64,000 bases of DNA from Azoarcus sp. Aa7 (GCF_014822185.1 NZ_QVLR01000019.1:62001-126000); one strand, 5' to 3'; numbered from the stretch's first letter, positions 42,949-54,755 are shown. A program made the numbers and translations. Notes: generated from the sequence alone by a model not told the origin.

Positions 42949-43794
42949 TCAGTCGTCGAGGCGGAAGGCGATGGGCACCAGAAGCGAACTGTCGATGGGT
43001 GTTTCGCCCTGGCGTGCCGGCACGAACCGCCATGACCGCACGGTTTCGAGCGCTGCGTCGTCCAGTCGCGGATGTCCGCTGCTGTGGGCGATTTCGACGG
43101 CCTCTGCTCGTCCGTCGGCGCGAACGCGCACACGCAACGTGACCTTCCCTTGTTCGCCGCGGCGTCGGGACAACTTCGGATATTGCGGAGCAGGGTTGTC
43201 GAGATAGGCGGCGTCGAATCTCGATGCGTGGAACGACGTTCCTGCCCCCGGCGTGGTCGCGGCCGACGCCGGCGCGACTCCCGCGACGCTCGCTGGCGCC
43301 GGGGGGGCGGGTGCGGCGGGTGCGTGCGGATGTCCACCCGGTTGCCGCGGTTCTTCATGCGTCTGCGGCGAGTGCGTGTCGGGCGTCGTGCGCCCGATGG
43401 CAGGTGCGGGCGCTTCCGCGGGAGGCGGGTGGCCGGCAGGAGGTTCCTTCCGGCGTCCCGGGGTTCGCGCGGGCGGCGGGGCGATCTGCTGCCGTGCGGA
43501 AAGGGCCGCATGCGTGGAGGGAGCATCGTGCGGATCGGGTGACGCGATGGCCGTGTCGGGCCGGGGCCGGACATCAGCCGCAAGCAGGCGGACGCTGATC
43601 GCCGCAGTCTCCGCCGGTTGCGGTACCTGATGCGGACCTCCGCCCAGGCCCGAGAGCGCGGCCAGCCCGGCCGCGTGTGCGCCGGCGACCGCAGCCAACC
43701 ATCCCCAATGGACCGCCCGCAGCCCGTGCTTCGGGCGGCGCGATGGTGGCGAGGCCGTGGGAGGCGTTGCGTGCATCCGGAGTGGGGCGTTCAT
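42949..43794 (-). CDS. TonB-family energy transducer
   Basis: 281-aa protein: N-terminal membrane helix (WGWLAAVAGAHAAGLAALSG), a long proline-rich linker (about 60-185), and a C-terminal TonB domain NPAPQYPKLSRRRGEQGKVTLRVRV with SSGHPRLDDAALETVRSWRF. Powers outer-membrane receptors. No exbB, exbD or receptor gene is in the window. A TATAAT (43816-43811 on the minus strand) lies about ten bases before the predicted start, and no ribosome-binding site is visible. Confidence 0.92.
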   Translation of the reverse strand: MNAPLRMHATPPTASPPSRRPKHGLRAVHWGWLAAVAGAHAAGLAALSGLGGGPHQVPQPAETAAISVRLLAADVRPRPDTAIASPDPHDAPSTHAALSARQQIAPPPARTPGRRKEPPAGHPPPAEAPAPAIGRTTPDTHSPQTHEEPRQPGGHPHAPAAPAPPAPASVAGVAPASAATTPGAGTSFHASRFDAAYLDNPAPQYPKLSRRRGEQGKVTLRVRVRADGRAEAVEIAHSSGHPRLDDAALETVRSWRFVPARQGETPIDSSLLVPIAFRLDD

Positions 43795-43940
43795 GCAATC
43801 AGGGCGCGCGATTATAGCGTGCCGGGCGGAATGCCCGGGGGTACCGGCTGCCCCGTCGGGTCGCCGAATGTTTCAAGCTGCCGACGACGCAGGGCATTTC
43901 CACATATAATTCGCCCACAAAATTTTCACGGGAGGGAAGT

Positions 43941-44468
43941 ATGGGTTTCGATCAGGTGAAGGCCGGCAAGGACGTGCCGAACGACATCAACGTCATCATC
44001 GAGATTCCGGCGCAGGCCGATCCGATCAAGTTCGAGGTGGATAAGGACAGCGGCGCCGTGTTCGTCGACCGCTTCATGGGCACCTCGATGCGTTATCCGA
44101 TCAACTACGGCTACGTTCCGCACACCATCGCCGGTGACGGCGACCCGGTCGACGTGCTGGTCGTGACGCCCTTCCCGCTGCTGCCGGGCGTGGTGATCCG
44201 CTGCCGTCCCGTCGGCGTGCTGAAGATGGAAGACGAGTCGGGCCAGGACGCGAAGGTTGTCGCGGTTCCCGTCTCCAAGCTGACCCCGCTGTACGACAAG
44301 GTCCAGACCACCGACGACCTGCCCGAGCTGCTGATGAAGCAGACCGTACACTTCTTCGAGCACTACAAGGATCTCGAGCCGGGCAAGTGGGTCAAGGTGC
44401 TGGGCTGGGGTTCGGTCGAAGACGCCAAGAAGGAAATCCTCGACGGTCTCGCCGCCGCCGGCAAGTAA
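43941..44468 (+). CDS. ppa: inorganic pyrophosphatase
   Basis: Family I soluble pyrophosphatase (175 aa). Active-site signature DGDPVDVLV; also [11 protein letters not shown] and [16 protein letters not shown]. Hydrolyses PPi and pulls biosynthetic reactions forward. A TATAAT at 43905-43910 is the likely -10; GGGAGG precedes the ATG. Ended by a strong terminator, so monocistronic. Confidence 0.98.
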   Translation: MGFDQVKAGKDVPNDINVIIEIPAQADPIKFEVDKDSGAVFVDRFMGTSMRYPINYGYVPHTIAGDGDPVDVLVVTPFPLLPGVVIRCRPVGVLKMEDESGQDAKVVAVPVSKLTPLYDKVQTTDDLPELLMKQTVHFFEHYKDLEPGKWVKVLGWGSVEDAKKEILDGLAAAGK

Positions 44469-44492
44469 GCCCGAGAGCGTTCGCAGGATGAC

Positions 44493-44526
44493 GATGGCCC
44501 GCCCGAGAGCGGGCCATCTGCATTTT
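44493..44526 (+). terminator. intrinsic terminator of ppa
   Basis: Perfect 10-bp stem GATGGCCCGC / GCGGGCCATC with loop CCGAGA, followed by TGCATTTT, 24 bases after the ppa stop. Confidence 0.8.
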
Positions 44527-44543
44527 CGGGGGTGTCGGAAGTC

Positions 44544-44975
44544 CTACCCGAGCTTGCAGTCGCTGGCGAGCGGCTTGTTGGTGTCGCGGTCGAGGAGGAG
44601 GCTCTTCCACGGCAGATCGATCCATACCAGTCCGCTGCGCTCGTCCTCGAAGCGCGGCAGGCCCGAGTGCGACGGATTGCGCGCAAGCTGGTAGCGTTTG
44701 CCGCTCCATCCGATCTGGACCTGGTGGGCATCGCCGGTCGAACGCTGCACGTCGACGCGTCGTCCCATGTCGCAGCGATAGGTGCCGCTCGCGAGCTTGA
44801 ATTCGAGCTGCTGGTTGTCGACGCTTGCCGGCGTGTCGAGAACGCCCGGTTCGGCGCCCGTGGCTGCAGAGGGTGCGGGCGGCGTGGTCGAACAGGCGGC
44901 GAGCGCGAGAAGCGGGGCGAGGAGTGCGAAGCGGACGCGCATCGAATGACCCGAAGGAGAACTTGATGATTGCAT
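44544..44975 (-). CDS. lipoprotein with MliC-like C-terminal domain
   Basis: 143-aa predicted lipoprotein: lipobox LLALAAC, a short linker, then a domain with FKLASGTYRCDMGRRVDV and a final ASDCKLG whose cysteines probably pair. The domain loosely resembles the MliC/DUF3011-type lysozyme inhibitors, a weak call. Start ATG 44975 has GGGGAG eight bases upstream; ATG 44942 (MRVRFALL) would give a shorter leader. Divergent from nadE. Confidence 0.7.
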   Translation of the reverse strand: MQSSSSPSGHSMRVRFALLAPLLALAACSTTPPAPSAATGAEPGVLDTPASVDNQQLEFKLASGTYRCDMGRRVDVQRSTGDAHQVQIGWSGKRYQLARNPSHSGLPRFEDERSGLVWIDLPWKSLLLDRDTNKPLASDCKLG

Positions 44976-45107
44976 TCTAGTTCTCCCCGTCGGACATCGT
45001 CCGGGCTGTGCGCAGTCAAGCGTAACAGAAGGTTTCCCGTGCCGCGGCGGCCGTTCGCGCGGGTGTCCTGCTGCCGGGATGGCGGCCGACGCGGTATAGT
45101 TGCGCCC

Positions 45108-46733
45108 ATGAAACAGCATGCTCAATCGCTCTCCATCGCCGTTGCCCAGCTGAATTGCACGGTGGGCGACCTGAAGGCGAACGCCGACCGGATCATCCGC
45201 GCCCTCGATCAAGCCCGCTCGCTCGGTGCCGACCTCGTCCTGACGCCGGAACTCGCGCTGTCGGGCTACCCGCCCGAAGACCTGTTGCTGCGCCCGGATT
45301 TCTATCGCGCATGCGCGCGCGAGGTGTCACGCATCGCCGAGCATACGCAGGGCATCACCCTCGTGCTCGGCCATCCGGAAGCGCGGCAGGCGAAGCGCTA
45401 CAACGCCGCTTCGGTGATCCGCGACGGGCGGATCCTGACCACCTATCACAAGCATCGCCTGCCGAACTACGAAGTGTTCGACGAGGAGCGCTATTTCGAC
45501 CACGGGCGGGCCGCCTGCGTGTTCGACCTGAAGGGCGTCAAGCTCGGCGTGAATATCTGCGCGGACCTGTGGGAATCCGGTCCGGCAGAACTCGCGCGCG
45601 CCGAGGGGGCGCAGGTGCTGCTCGGCCTCAATGCGTCGCCCTACCACATGAACAAGCTTCAGCGCCGCTACGAGGTGTTGCGCGAGCGCGTCGGCGGCAC
45701 CGGCTTGCCGGTCGTTTACTGCAATATGGTGGGCGGGCAGGACGAACTCGTGTTCGATGGTGCCTCGTTCGCGCTCAATGCGGACGGCTCGCTCGCATGG
45801 CAGGCGTCGGCATTCGACGAACGCCTCGACATCGTCTGCCTGCATGACGGGCGCTGGGCTGACGGCGAGCAGGTCGAAGCGCGTCCGATCGAAGCCGAGG
45901 TGTATGAAGCGATCAAGGTCGGCGTGCGCGACTACCTGGGCAAGAACGGCTTCCCGGGCGCCCTGATCGGGCTTTCCGGCGGCATCGACTCCGCGTTGAC
46001 GCTGTGCATCGCGGTCGATGCCTTGGGCGCCGACAAGGTGCGTGCGGTGATGATGCAATCGCCCTACACGGCGCAGATGAGCCTCGACGATTCGCGCGAA
46101 CTGGTGGCGAACCTCGGCGTCCGCTACGACGAAATTCCGATCGAACCGGCGATGAGCACGTTCGCTGGCATGCTTGCCGATCAGTTCCGCGGCCTTCCGG
46201 CCGACACGACCGAAGAGAACCTGCAGAGCCGCATCCGCGGCATGATCCTCATGGCGCTGTCGAACAAGACCGGTGCGATCGTGCTCACGACCGGCAACAA
46301 GAGCGAGATGGCAACCGGCTACGCCACGCTGTACGGCGACATGGCGGGCGGCTTCGCGGTGCTCAAGGACCTCTACAAGACCTTCGTGTTCCGGCTTGCG
46401 CGCTGGCGCAATACGGTCAGCCCGGTGATTCCGGAAAACATCATCACGCGTCCGCCCTCGGCCGAGCTGAAGCCGGACCAGAAGGACCAGGATTCGCTCC
46501 CGCCGTACGAGGTCCTCGATGCGATCATCGAGGCCTACATGGAGCGCGACGAATCGCCGCGGGAGATCGTCGCTGCCGGCTACCCGGAGGCGGAGGTGCG
46601 TCGGACGGTGGCGATGCTCAAGCGCAATGAATACAAGCGCCGCCAGGCGCCGGTCGGGATCCGCGTCACCAAGAGAGGATTCGGCAGAGACTGGCGTTAT
46701 CCGATAACATCGCGCTATCAGGACGAATATTGA
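45108..46733 (+). CDS. nadE: glutamine-dependent NAD+ synthetase
   Basis: 541-aa two-domain enzyme. N-terminal nitrilase-fold glutaminase with Glu in TPELALSGYPP, Lys in YHKHRLPNYEVFDE and Cys in GVNICADLW; C-terminal synthetase with P-loop LSGGIDSALT. Converts deamido-NAD to NAD using glutamine. ATG 45108 lacks a ribosome-binding site and a TATAGT (-10) ends eight bases before it, suggesting a leaderless transcript. Followed by glnB, as in many proteobacteria. Confidence 0.96.
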   Translation: MKQHAQSLSIAVAQLNCTVGDLKANADRIIRALDQARSLGADLVLTPELALSGYPPEDLLLRPDFYRACAREVSRIAEHTQGITLVLGHPEARQAKRYNAASVIRDGRILTTYHKHRLPNYEVFDEERYFDHGRAACVFDLKGVKLGVNICADLWESGPAELARAEGAQVLLGLNASPYHMNKLQRRYEVLRERVGGTGLPVVYCNMVGGQDELVFDGASFALNADGSLAWQASAFDERLDIVCLHDGRWADGEQVEARPIEAEVYEAIKVGVRDYLGKNGFPGALIGLSGGIDSALTLCIAVDALGADKVRAVMMQSPYTAQMSLDDSRELVANLGVRYDEIPIEPAMSTFAGMLADQFRGLPADTTEENLQSRIRGMILMALSNKTGAIVLTTGNKSEMATGYATLYGDMAGGFAVLKDLYKTFVFRLARWRNTVSPVIPENIITRPPSAELKPDQKDQDSLPPYEVLDAIIEAYMERDESPREIVAAGYPEAEVRRTVAMLKRNEYKRRQAPVGIRVTKRGFGRDWRYPITSRYQDEY

Positions 46734-47123
<390 letters not shown>

Positions 47124-47135
47124 GCGGCGTCCGTA

Positions 47136-48203
47136 TCAGGGGCGGGTCGCGTTACCCGCCCTGAGCAGCACCAGCAGGGCCCCCGAGCCGCCGTCGTGCG
47201 GGCCCGCCTGACAGAAGGCCAGGATCTCCTCACGTTGCGCGAGCCAGCCGCGCGACAGGTGTTTCAGGATGGACTGCTTGCCCGGCGAGCCGTGGCCCTT
47301 GCCGTGGATCACCCGAACGCAACGCCGGCCCTGCTGCAGGCTCGCGGTGAGAAAATGACCGAGCTCCTCGCGCGCCTGGTCGCGATTGCAGCCGTGCAGG
47401 TCCAGTTGGGCCTGCAGCACCCAGCGGCCGCGGCGCAGGTCGGTGAGCACGCGGCGCGGCAGCCCCGGCCGCAGGAAAGCCGCCTCTTCGCCCGTTTCCA
47501 GCCGGTCTTCCAGCGTCATCGGCGCTTCCATCGATTCGCGCAGCGCTTCGCGCTCGTCCTCGATGTGCTTCAGCGGGTGCGGCTGGGGCCGGGGGGCTTC
47601 GAGCTCGGCGCGATTGCGCGCGTCGACCGGTTTGGCGCCGCGTACCGCGTAGCGGAAGAGATCGGTCGGGTCGGCGCTGTCCGCGTCCGCGGGCAGCAGC
47701 AGGACCTCGTGCCCCGGAGCGCCGGACGCCGCGGGCGTGTGTGTTTCGTGATGCCGTGCATGGTGGCGCTCCACGGCGACCTCGGCGCGGTTGCCGTGAT
47801 CGATCGGGAGGACGTCTTCCATTGCGAAGCGGAAGAGCTCGCCGTCGTCGCGGGGTGTCCGCCGCCGCGGCGGGGTCGCAGGCGATGCGTCTTCGGATTC
47901 CGGTGCTTGCGGGCGGCGAACGGGTGGAGGTTTCGGTGTTTCGAGCTCGGCCCTCCGCGCCGACGGCGGCAGCGGCTTCACGTCCTGCAGCGCAGCGCGG
48001 AACAGGCCGTTGTCGGTGTCGTCCGTGTCGGCGGCCGGGGAGCCGCCCGCATCGCTGCCGGTGGCAGGGTGCTCGATCCGGCGTCCGAGCACCCGCTCCT
48101 CGCGCAGCTTGCCGCGCAGCGGGGCAAGCCCTTCGAACGGACTTTTCGATCGCCCGCTCCGGTCAGCCGGGCGGCACGAGGCCGGGCGGGGCGGGCGCGG
48201 CAC
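47136..48203 (-). CDS. Smr/MutS2-domain protein with three internal repeats
   Basis: 355-aa protein ending in an Smr domain (LDLHGCNRDQA, RVIHGKGHGS, GGSGALLVLL), a nuclease or nucleic-acid-binding module. The N-terminal two-thirds contain three imperfect copies of a D-x-x-LFR-x-A-x-x-x-P-x-x-x-x-RAE-x-x-x-P unit at about residues 61-93, 119-150 and 178-208; usual relatives have one. Start is GTG 48203, the only plausible in-frame start, four bases after the trxB stop, so co-transcribed with trxB. Converges on glnB. Confidence 0.88.
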   Translation of the reverse strand: MPRPPRPASCRPADRSGRSKSPFEGLAPLRGKLREERVLGRRIEHPATGSDAGGSPAADTDDTDNGLFRAALQDVKPLPPSARRAELETPKPPPVRRPQAPESEDASPATPPRRRTPRDDGELFRFAMEDVLPIDHGNRAEVAVERHHARHHETHTPAASGAPGHEVLLLPADADSADPTDLFRYAVRGAKPVDARNRAELEAPRPQPHPLKHIEDEREALRESMEAPMTLEDRLETGEEAAFLRPGLPRRVLTDLRRGRWVLQAQLDLHGCNRDQAREELGHFLTASLQQGRRCVRVIHGKGHGSPGKQSILKHLSRGWLAQREEILAFCQAGPHDGGSGALLVLLRAGNATRP

Positions 48204-48207
48204 GGGA

Positions 48208-49329
<1,122 letters not shown>

Positions 49330-49387
49330 TCACGCCGTCGGCCATACTCGCGCCGATGCTCATTGCACTGCCGTTTCCGGAGGTTCC

Positions 49388-50059
49388 ATGACACAGGCTA
49401 CTGCAGTTTCCACGGCCGCTCTGAGGACGTTTCCGCTGTTTCAGGGGCTGTCCGACGAGACCTTGCTGGCGGTGGCGCACTCGGCAGTAATGCGGCGAAT
49501 TCCCCGCGGCCAGGGGGTGCTGCATGCGGGCGACCGCAGCGACTTCGTGTATTTCGTGCTCACCGGCAGCCTCAAGGTGATCGTCAGCGACGAGGACGGG
49601 CGCGAAGTGATCCTCAGCATCCTGGGGCAGGGCGAACTCTTCGGCGAAATGGGGATATTTGGCGAGCAGCCGCGATCGGCATCTGTCGTCGCGGTGACGC
49701 CGGCAGACCTGGTGCTGATTGCCAAGCACGACTTCCGGCGCATCATGCAGGAGAACTTCGAGGTCGCCTGGCGCATCATGTGCAATCTCGCCGACCGCCT
49801 GCGCAATGCCGACCGCAAGATCGAATCGCTCGCGCTGATGGACGTGTACGGGCGGGTCGCGCGACTGCTGCTGGAGATGTCGGAAGACGTCAATGGCGAG
49901 GCGGTCGTCGTGCGCAAGATCACCAAGCAGGATATCGCAAAGATGATCGGCGCCTCGCGCGAGATGGTGAGCCGCGTGATGAAGGATCTCGGGTCGCAGG
50001 GGCTCATCGAGGAAACCGATCACGGCATCGTCCTGCGCGATCGCCTGAACGACGTCTGA
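49388..50059 (+). CDS. Crp/Fnr-family regulator (Crp-like)
   Basis: 223-aa regulator with cyclic-nucleotide-binding domain containing FGEMGIFGEQPRSASVVA, close to the phosphate-binding cassette of Crp (RSA), and HTH ITKQDIAKMIGASREMVSRVMKDL. No N-terminal cysteine cluster. ATG 49388 has GGAGG six bases upstream; TATAAT at 49312-49317 is a likely -10. Third Crp/Fnr member in the window, after the Dnr-like and Fnr proteins. Effector not known; a nucleotide is possible. Confidence 0.88.
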   Translation: MTQATAVSTAALRTFPLFQGLSDETLLAVAHSAVMRRIPRGQGVLHAGDRSDFVYFVLTGSLKVIVSDEDGREVILSILGQGELFGEMGIFGEQPRSASVVAVTPADLVLIAKHDFRRIMQENFEVAWRIMCNLADRLRNADRKIESLALMDVYGRVARLLLEMSEDVNGEAVVVRKITKQDIAKMIGASREMVSRVMKDLGSQGLIEETDHGIVLRDRLNDV

Positions 50060-50170
50060 GGGCAGGGCGCAGCCTCCGCTGTATCGCTTCGCAACAGCGT
50101 CAGCGGCGGGGATGGCTGATCGCATATAATCGCAGATTGTCGATTTTCCTGGGCCTTCGTTCCCGCGCCG

Positions 50171-52483
50171 ATGTCGTCCCGTCAGTCTTCCCGTTTCCAG
50201 CCGCTGCCGGAACGGATTTCCCTCTTGCTGCAGGAAGCGCGCTGGTTGATTCTCGGCGTGATGTCGTTGTATGTCGGGCTGGTCCTGCTCGGCTACAGCA
50301 AGTCCGACCCCGGCTGGTCGCACGCCGCCGAAGTCGCGCGCGTCAGCAATCCCGGCGGGCGTTTCGGCGCCTGGCTGGCCGACCTGCTCTACTATCTGTT
50401 CGGCCTGTCCGCGTGGTGGTGGGTCGTGTTTCTCGGCTACGCCCTCGTGTGGGGATTCCGGCGCCTGCGCCATGACGTCCAGCTCGACCGCCGCTCCTTC
50501 TTCTTCGTCCTGACCGGGTTCTTCGTCGTGCTGTTGTCGAGCAGCGCGCTGGAGTCGCTGCGTTTCTACTCGCATGGTGCCAGCGTGCCCTTGGGGCCGG
50601 GCGGCCTCGTGGGCGTCGAACTGGGCGAGCTCGTGCAGCGCTACCTCGGCTTCACCGGCGGCACGCTACTGCTGCTGGCTCTGTTTGCGTCCGGGCTGAG
50701 CCTGTTCTCGGGCATCTCCTGGCTTTCGGTGATCGAGCGCGTCGGGCTCTCGCTGGAGCGGGCGTGGGTGGGGGCGCAGGCCGCATGGCAGGGATGGCAG
50801 GACCGCAAGGCCGGTCAGCAGGTCGCGCAGAAGCGCGAGGCGGTCGTCGAAACGAAGCGCCGCAAGACGGTGGCGGAGCCTCCTCCGCAACTGCGCATCG
50901 AACCCGCGGTCGTCGAGGTGCCGAAGTCGGAGCGTGTCGAGAAGGAACTCCGGCAGGAGCGCCAGCAGTCGCTGTTTGCCGATCTGCCGGCGCCGGCCGG
51001 TGCGATACCGCCACTGAGTCTGCTCGACCAGCCCTCGGGCGAAGTCGAGCCGCCTGCGGCCGAGGTGCTGGAATTCACCTCGCGCCTCATCGAGACCAAG
51101 CTCGGTGACTTCGGCGTCGAGGTCAAGGTGCTGGCGGCCTATCCGGGACCGGTTGTGACGCGCTACGAGATCGAACCGGCGACCGGGGTGAAGGGCAGCC
51201 AGGTCGTGAATCTCGGCAAGGATCTCGCGCGTGCGCTGTCGCTCGTGTCGATCCGCGTCGTCGAGACGGTGCCGGGCAAGTCCTGCATGGCACTCGAGCT
51301 GCCGAACATGAAGCGCCAGACCGTGCGCCTGTCGGAAATCCTCGGTTCCAAGGCCTACCACGACATGCATTCGGCGCTGACGGTGGCGCTCGGCAAGGAT
51401 ATCGGCGGCCAGCCGGCCGTCGCGGATCTCGGCAAGATGCCGCACCTGCTGGTCGCCGGCACGACAGGTTCCGGCAAGTCGGTCGGTATCAACGCGATGA
51501 TCCTGTCGCTGCTGTACAAGGCGGGGCCCGAGAAGGTCCGCCTGATCATGGTCGACCCAAAGATGCTGGAGCTGTCGATCTACGAGGGCATTCCGCATCT
51601 GCTCGCTCCGGTCGTCACGGACATGAAGCATGCCGCCAATGCGCTCAACTGGTGCGTGGTCGAGATGGACAAGCGCTACAAGCTGATGGCAGCAGTCGGC
51701 GTGCGCAACCTGGCCGGCTTCAACAAGGCCGTCATCGAAGCGGAAAAGGCCGAAAAGCCGCTGACCAACCCGTTTGCGATCAACCCGGACAATCCCGAGC
51801 CGCTCGAGCAGCTGCCGCATATCGTCGTGATCGTCGACGAGCTGGCGGACATGATGATGGTGGTCGGCAAGAAGGTCGAGGAGCTGATCGCGCGGCTCGC
51901 ACAGAAGGCGCGCGCGGCCGGCATCCACCTGATCCTCGCGACGCAGCGTCCGTCGGTCGACGTCATCACCGGCCTGATCAAGGCCAACGTGCCGACGCGC
52001 ATCGCCTTCCAGGTGTCGAGCAAGATCGATTCGCGCACCATCCTCGACCAGATGGGGGCGGAAACGCTGCTGGGCATGGGCGACATGCTGTACCTGGCTC
52101 CGGGCACGGGCCTGCCCGTGCGCGTGCACGGTGCTTTCGTCGCTGACGAGGAGGTGCACAAGGTCGTCGACTACCTCAAGCGAAGCGGCCCGCCCGACTA
52201 CGTAGACGGCATCCTGGCTGCGCCCGAGGACGATCTCGATGCGGCGCTCGGCGGAGGTGGAGGCGGAGAGGGGGATGGCGAGGCCGATCCCTTGTATGAC
52301 CAGGCGGTAGAGGTGGTCATCAAGACGCGGCGTCCGTCGATTTCGCTGGTGCAGCGCCATCTGCGCATCGGCTACAACCGTGCGGCCCGTCTGATCGAAC
52401 AGATGGAGCGTGCCGGGCTTGTGTCGGCGATGGGGGCGAACGGCAATCGCGAAGTGATCGTGCCGGCCAAGGAGGGCGAGTGA
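50171..52483 (+). CDS. ftsK: DNA translocase FtsK
   Basis: 770-aa septal DNA pump. Four to five N-terminal membrane helices (about 18-185), a short linker, and the RecA-like motor with Walker [13 protein letters not shown] and Walker [14 protein letters not shown]. The C-terminal gamma domain ([22 protein letters not shown]) reads KOPS and activates XerCD. The linker is short compared with E. coli FtsK, as in many betaproteobacteria. TATAAT at 50125-50130 is a likely -10. Its stop overlaps the lolA start. Confidence 0.97.
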   Translation: MSSRQSSRFQPLPERISLLLQEARWLILGVMSLYVGLVLLGYSKSDPGWSHAAEVARVSNPGGRFGAWLADLLYYLFGLSAWWWVVFLGYALVWGFRRLRHDVQLDRRSFFFVLTGFFVVLLSSSALESLRFYSHGASVPLGPGGLVGVELGELVQRYLGFTGGTLLLLALFASGLSLFSGISWLSVIERVGLSLERAWVGAQAAWQGWQDRKAGQQVAQKREAVVETKRRKTVAEPPPQLRIEPAVVEVPKSERVEKELRQERQQSLFADLPAPAGAIPPLSLLDQPSGEVEPPAAEVLEFTSRLIETKLGDFGVEVKVLAAYPGPVVTRYEIEPATGVKGSQVVNLGKDLARALSLVSIRVVETVPGKSCMALELPNMKRQTVRLSEILGSKAYHDMHSALTVALGKDIGGQPAVADLGKMPHLLVAGTTGSGKSVGINAMILSLLYKAGPEKVRLIMVDPKMLELSIYEGIPHLLAPVVTDMKHAANALNWCVVEMDKRYKLMAAVGVRNLAGFNKAVIEAEKAEKPLTNPFAINPDNPEPLEQLPHIVVIVDELADMMMVVGKKVEELIARLAQKARAAGIHLILATQRPSVDVITGLIKANVPTRIAFQVSSKIDSRTILDQMGAETLLGMGDMLYLAPGTGLPVRVHGAFVADEEVHKVVDYLKRSGPPDYVDGILAAPEDDLDAALGGGGGGEGDGEADPLYDQAVEVVIKTRRPSISLVQRHLRIGYNRAARLIEQMERAGLVSAMGANGNREVIVPAKEGE

Positions 52484-53121
52484 GTCTTACCGGAGTTGTC
52501 TTCAGGGCGGGGCTGCGCCTTGGCGCCGCGTTGGCGCTGGTGTGCGCGACGGGCGTCGCGTCGGCCGGCGGAATCGCGCAGCTGCGGCAGTTTGTCGATG
52601 CCGCGCGCAGCGCGCAGGGTGAGTTCGAGCAGACGGTGTTCGCGGCGTCGGGGCGCAAGCCGCAGCGCGCGAGCGGCAGTTTCATATTCGCGCGTCCGGG
52701 CAAGTTTCGCTGGACGTACGACAAGCCGTATGCACAGGTGCTCGTCAGCGACGGCGATAAGCTGTGGTCTTGGGACCGCGACCTGAATCAGGTCACGGTC
52801 AAGCGCCTCGGCGACGCGCTGGGCAGCACGCCGGCCGCGATCCTTGCCGGCGACGACGCGATCGAGCGCAATTTCGAACTCGCCGAGGCCGGATCGTCGG
52901 ACGGGCTGGAATGGGTGCACGCGAAGCCGAAGCAGGCCGACAGCAGCTTCGAGTCGATGCGCATGGGCTTTGCGGGCGGAGCCCTCAAGCGCATGGAGCT
53001 GAAGGACAACTTCGGACAGACGACGCTGATCGAGTTCCGCTCGCTGGTTGCCGGCGCACGCCCCGATCCCGCGCAGTTCCGTTTCGTGCCGCCGCCCGGC
53101 GCCGACGTGATCGGCGACTGA
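52480..53121 (+). CDS. lolA: outer-membrane lipoprotein carrier LolA
   Basis: 213-aa periplasmic chaperone that ferries lipoproteins from LolCDE to LolB. Signal peptide to about residue 29 (VASA^G), then [20 protein letters not shown] and [13 protein letters not shown], which are LolA hallmarks. GTG 52480 overlaps the ftsK TGA (GTGA), so translation is coupled. ftsK-lolA-rarA is a common order in proteobacteria. Confidence 0.95.
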   Translation: MSLTGVVFRAGLRLGAALALVCATGVASAGGIAQLRQFVDAARSAQGEFEQTVFAASGRKPQRASGSFIFARPGKFRWTYDKPYAQVLVSDGDKLWSWDRDLNQVTVKRLGDALGSTPAAILAGDDAIERNFELAEAGSSDGLEWVHAKPKQADSSFESMRMGFAGGALKRMELKDNFGQTTLIEFRSLVAGARPDPAQFRFVPPPGADVIGD

Positions 53122-53135
53122 GGCCCGCGCCGGCG

Positions 53136-54476
53136 ATGGCTGATCTCTTCGATTCGCTGGAACCGCCGCGCGTGCCGCTGGCCGAGCGGATGCGGCCGAA
53201 ACGGCTCGACGAGATTGCCGGCCAGCGCCATCTCGTGGGCCCCGGGAAACCGCTGCGGCTCGCGTTCGAATCCGGCAAACCGCATTCGATGATCCTGTGG
53301 GGGCCGCCCGGCGTCGGCAAGACCACCTTGGCGCGGCTGATGGCGCAGGCCTTCGATGCCGATTTCGTCGCGTTGTCGGCGGTGTTCTCGGGCGTCAAGG
53401 ATATTCGCGAGGCGGTCAGCCAGGCGCAGGCCGCCAAGGCGCGGGGCCGTCACACGATCCTCTTCGTCGATGAGGTGCATCGCTTCAACAAGGCCCAGCA
53501 GGATGCCTTCCTGCCCTATGTCGAACAGGGACTGGTCACCTTCATCGGCGCGACGACGGAAAATCCCTCCTTCGAGGTCAATTCCGCGCTGCTGTCGCGT
53601 GCGGCGGTGTATGTGCTGGAGCCGCTCGATGATGAGGCCATGGGCGGATTGTTCGAGCGCGGACGGGCGACGGCATGCCCGCAGCTCGACTTCGAGGAGA
53701 CGGCGCGCGAACGCATGATCGGCTTTGCCGACGGCGATGCGCGGCGGCTGATGAATCTGATCGAGCAGGTGCAGGTCGCGGCCGAGACGGCGGGCGTGAA
53801 TCCGGTCACCCCGGAATTCGTCGACGAGGCCTTGGCGAGCAAGCTCAGGCGCTTCGACAAGGGGGGCGAAGCCTTCTACGATCAGATTTCGGCCCTCCAC
53901 AAGTCGGTGCGCGGCTCCAACCCGGATGCGGCCCTGTACTGGCTGTGCCGGATGCTCGACGGTGGAGCGGACGCGCTCTACCTCGGCCGCCGACTTGTAC
54001 GCATGGCCGTCGAGGACATCGGCCTGGCCGATCCGCGTGCGCTGGAAATTGCGTTGAACGCCTGCACGACTTATGAGCGGCTGGGGTCGCCCGAAGGCGA
54101 ACTGGCTCTCGCGCAGGCAGTGATATTCCTTGCCTGTGCCGCGAAATCGAATGCCGTGTACAAGGCCTACAACGCTGCGCGGCAATACGTGGGGAACGAC
54201 GTGTCGCGCCCCGTGCCGCTGCACCTGCGCAACGCGCCGACGCGGCTCATGAAGGAACTGGGCTACGGCAAGACCTACCGCTATGCCCACGACGAGCCGG
54301 AAGCCTATGCGGTGGGCGAAACCTACCTTCCCGACGGGCTGGCGCCGCCGGGCTGGTATCGTCCAACGCCTTACGGAATGGAAGCGCGCATCGCAGCCAA
54401 GCTCGAGCATCTGCGCGAACTTGACGCCGCTGCGGCGCTGGACCCCAGGCCCGGCGCGCGCGGCAAAGCGGAATAA
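53136..54476 (+). CDS. rarA: replication-associated recombination protein A (RarA/MgsA)
   Basis: 446-aa AAA+ ATPase related to clamp loaders, acting at stalled forks. Walker A WGPPGVGKTT at 55-64, Walker B ILFVDEVHRF, GATTENPSFEVN sensor 1, and the C-terminal MgsA helical domain (SVRGSNPDAALYWLCRML, GNDVSRPVPLHLRNAPTRLMKELGYG in part). ATG 53136 is 14 bases after lolA; the frame opening at 52764 is a lolA shadow. Confidence 0.96.
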   Translation: MADLFDSLEPPRVPLAERMRPKRLDEIAGQRHLVGPGKPLRLAFESGKPHSMILWGPPGVGKTTLARLMAQAFDADFVALSAVFSGVKDIREAVSQAQAAKARGRHTILFVDEVHRFNKAQQDAFLPYVEQGLVTFIGATTENPSFEVNSALLSRAAVYVLEPLDDEAMGGLFERGRATACPQLDFEETARERMIGFADGDARRLMNLIEQVQVAAETAGVNPVTPEFVDEALASKLRRFDKGGEAFYDQISALHKSVRGSNPDAALYWLCRMLDGGADALYLGRRLVRMAVEDIGLADPRALEIALNACTTYERLGSPEGELALAQAVIFLACAAKSNAVYKAYNAARQYVGNDVSRPVPLHLRNAPTRLMKELGYGKTYRYAHDEPEAYAVGETYLPDGLAPPGWYRPTPYGMEARIAAKLEHLRELDAAAALDPRPGARGKAE

Positions 54477-54491
54477 GGCGTTCCCGGAGCC

Positions 54492-54755
54492 TCAGTGGGG
54501 CAGGGGATGGTCGGCCATGAAGCGCGCCTGGACGTCCTTTGCGCGTTCGGCCTGTGCGAGGTCGCCGCGCTCGGTGGCCCGGTCGATCAGGTCCTGCATA
54601 TATCCTGTAAGTACGAGAACGCCCTCGGTAGTCTGGACCATGCCGCAGACGATCTGTGCGGCAGCTCCATCGGGGATTCCCTCGTGCTCGGCAATCAGTG
54701 CAACTTCGTCGTCGGTCAAATCGCAGTAATCAAGGCAGTCTCGGATCGACAGCAT
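54492..54755 (-). CDS. conserved small acidic protein
   Basis: 87-aa protein beginning MLSIRDCLDYCDLTDDEVALIAEHEGIP. I recall similar uncharacterised proteins in many proteobacteria (pattern CLxLSxLTxxEVxAIAEHExxPE). No membrane segment; predicted mostly helical. ATG 54755 has GAGGAG at six bases; ATG 54761 is too close to it. A good sigma-70 promoter precedes it (54812-54839). Function unknown. Confidence 0.75.
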   Translation of the reverse strand: MLSIRDCLDYCDLTDDEVALIAEHEGIPDGAAAQIVCGMVQTTEGVLVLTGYMQDLIDRATERGDLAQAERAKDVQARFMADHPLPH

